Assembly: GCA_964481445.1 (NCBI GenBank)
Contig: CAYZTQ010000007.1
Coordinates: 1-42,143, forward strand
DNA from: UBA1038 sp964481445
Lineage (GTDB): Bacteria; Bacillota; Clostridia; Christensenellales; Aristaeellaceae
Direction: 5' to 3'
Length of the DNA: 42,143 bases
A program made the position numbers and the translations under genes. Positions 40,906-42,143 of the stretch are shown here, piece by piece. Every line of letters starts with the position of its first letter. Positions within the stretch are counted from its first letter, which is position 1. The notes under the pieces are model-generated. The model did not search any database. It saw only the letters and a list, made by a program, of their open reading frames with translations, and was not told where the DNA came from.

Positions 40906-42143
40906 ATGGTAGAGAAATATACGCTTTCAAACGGCCTGCGCGTCATCATGGAGAGAATGCCGCATTTACGCTCGGCTTCCATCGGCGTATGGGTAAAGGC
41001 CGGTTCGATGCTGGAAAAACCGTGTGAAAACGGTCTTTCGCACCTGATGGAACATATGGCGTTCAAAGGAACGGCCAGCAGGAGCGCGCGGGAACTGGCA
41101 GTAGAGATGGACGCTATTGGCGGCCATATGAACGCTGCCACCAGCAAACTGTATACCTCGTATTACGCGAAAGTATGCACCAGCGACCTTGAAAAGGCTG
41201 TGGATCTTCTTGCCGACATCGTGCGCCGCCCCTTGATTGCGGAAAAAGACCTTGAAAACGAGAAGCGCGTCATCACCGAAGAAATCGCCATGGTGGATGA
41301 TTATCCGGAGGACAGCGTCTTCGACCTGCTGCATGAGGCGCTGTACAGCGGGCAGTCGCTGGCTATGCCAATCATCGGCACGCGGGAAGGGGTACAGGGC
41401 TATACAAGGCAGCAGGTCGTTGATTTCAGGTCGTTGCATTACAATGCGGCCAATACCGTTATCTCCATCGCAGGCGGTTTCAGACGGGATGAGTTTCTTG
41501 GAATGCTGGAAGAAAAGTTTGGCGGTTGGGAGCAGGGAAAAGAAGCGCAGTACCCATCTTCGCGTGCTAACGAATCTCCGCGCAGGCTGTATAAGGACAA
41601 GAAGTCTGAACAGACGCATGTTTGCCTTGGCTATGCTGGCCTTGCGCAGGGAGACGCCCGCCGCTACAGCATGATGGTATTCAACGCGATTTTCGGGGGC
41701 GGCGTTTCCTCACGTCTTTTTCAAAAAGTCAGGGAGGAACGCGGGCTGGTTTACAGCATTTATTCCTCTCCGACGGCCTTTCCGGGAAGCGGGGATTTTA
41801 CCATCTATTCCGCTGCCACGCCCAGAAACAGCTCCCGTGTGCTGCCGCTTATCCAAAAGGAGTTTGAAAACCTGATCCGCGAGGGAATAACGGACAGCGA
41901 GCTCAAGCAGGCAAAAGCGCAGCTGCGCACCTCCTTTGTGCTTTCGCAGGAGAGCGCCTACGCCAGAATGAGCTATCTGGGTTCGCAGCATTTGATGAAT
42001 CTGCCGCTGACGAGCGCGGCGCAGACCCTGAGCGGCATTGAGAAGGTAAGAGAGAAAATGGTGATTGATTTGGCTGAAGAAATTTTCAGCCAGACCCCCT
42101 GCCTGGCCGCCGTGGGACAAGGGGCTGCCAGACTCGTGCGATA
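40906..42143 (+). CDS. M16-family zinc metallopeptidase (3' end beyond the window)
   Basis: At least 412 residues of a family of normally about 410-430. The inverted zinc motif H46-L-M-E49-H50 is present, with the downstream acidic ligand in E-K-R-V-I-T-E-E-I (near 118-126). The second half has the inactive-lobe pattern F-G-G-G-x-S-S-R-L-F-Q-x-V-R-E-E-R-G-L-V-Y-S-I (about 265-287). This placement just after pnp matches YmxG/MlpA-type peptidases of Bacillota. ATG 40906 follows CAGGAG. The end lies outside the window, but very little is likely to be missing. Confidence 0.92.
   Translation, partial: MVEKYTLSNGLRVIMERMPHLRSASIGVWVKAGSMLEKPCENGLSHLMEHMAFKGTASRSARELAVEMDAIGGHMNAATSKLYTSYYAKVCTSDLEKAVDLLADIVRRPLIAEKDLENEKRVITEEIAMVDDYPEDSVFDLLHEALYSGQSLAMPIIGTREGVQGYTRQQVVDFRSLHYNAANTVISIAGGFRRDEFLGMLEEKFGGWEQGKEAQYPSSRANESPRRLYKDKKSEQTHVCLGYAGLAQGDARRYSMMVFNAIFGGGVSSRLFQKVREERGLVYSIYSSPTAFPGSGDFTIYSAATPRNSSRVLPLIQKEFENLIREGITDSELKQAKAQLRTSFVLSQESAYARMSYLGSQHLMNLPLTSAAQTLSGIEKVREKMVIDLAEEIFSQTPCLAAVGQGAARLVR

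Overview
The window looks like a chromosomal segment of an anaerobic, Gram-positive-type bacterium (Bacillota, probably class Clostridia; an affiliation near Christensenellales is a guess). Supporting signs are the gene orders coaD/coiled-coil protein, rbgA-rnhB-yraN, topA-trmFO-hslV-hslU and rpsO-pnp-M16 peptidase, folate-dependent TrmFO, strong AGGAGG ribosome binding sites, encoded CCA ends on the tRNAs, and a flavodiiron protein typical of anaerobes. Most of the window is moderately GC-rich, densely packed and mainly on the + strand, with many 4-base ATGA overlaps.

Positions 1-2430 are different. This stretch is visibly AT-rich and holds a GrpB-family protein, a remnant of an ISLre2-type transposase, and an Erm 23S rRNA methyltransferase on the - strand. 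The erm gene has its own promoter, a nine-codon leader peptide (GTG start, reading M-L-Y-S-M-R-I-R-K) that resembles the ErmD leader, and inverted repeats that can bury the erm ribosome binding site. This is the most informative system in the window: an apparently intact macrolide-inducible attenuator on an acquired island.

Positions 2432-5240 carry MmcQ/YjbR, an SDR oxidoreductase, DUF503 and a zinc alcohol dehydrogenase. The dehydrogenase is interrupted by 100 Ns flanked by an identical 55-base repeat, which looks like an assembly join rather than biology. Positions 5442-7636 (- strand) are a secreted PIG-L-type deacetylase followed by galE. Divergent consensus promoters at 7676-7753 serve this pair and leuS.

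Positions 7783-13850 are leuS, alr, a membrane protein, rsmD, coaD and a coiled-coil protein. Two tRNA-Ser genes lie on the - strand at 13958-14158 under a consensus promoter. Next come a degenerate HD/RelA-like protein, a CxxC-x17-CxxC zinc ribbon protein (- strand), the flavodiiron protein, a shikimate-kinase-fold protein that lacks shikimate-binding residues, and the run rbgA, rnhB, yraN, a 1351-residue double glycosyltransferase, comM and dprA.

Positions 26118-37248 hold topA (whose promoter spacer is a palindrome), trmFO, hslV, hslU, secA, prfB (without the usual programmed frameshift), a DUF1461 membrane protein and tsaD. A metallophosphoesterase (- strand) is cut by a second 100-N gap at 38037-38136. 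The window ends with rpsO, pnp and the start of an M16 peptidase. Most of these genes serve translation and its accuracy, tRNA/rRNA modification, DNA topology and uptake, protein export and proteolysis. The lifestyle clues are the erm island, the oxygen/NO-scavenging flavodiiron protein and the surface glycosylation enzymes. All base-pairing and family assignments were made by eye, without folding software or database searches.
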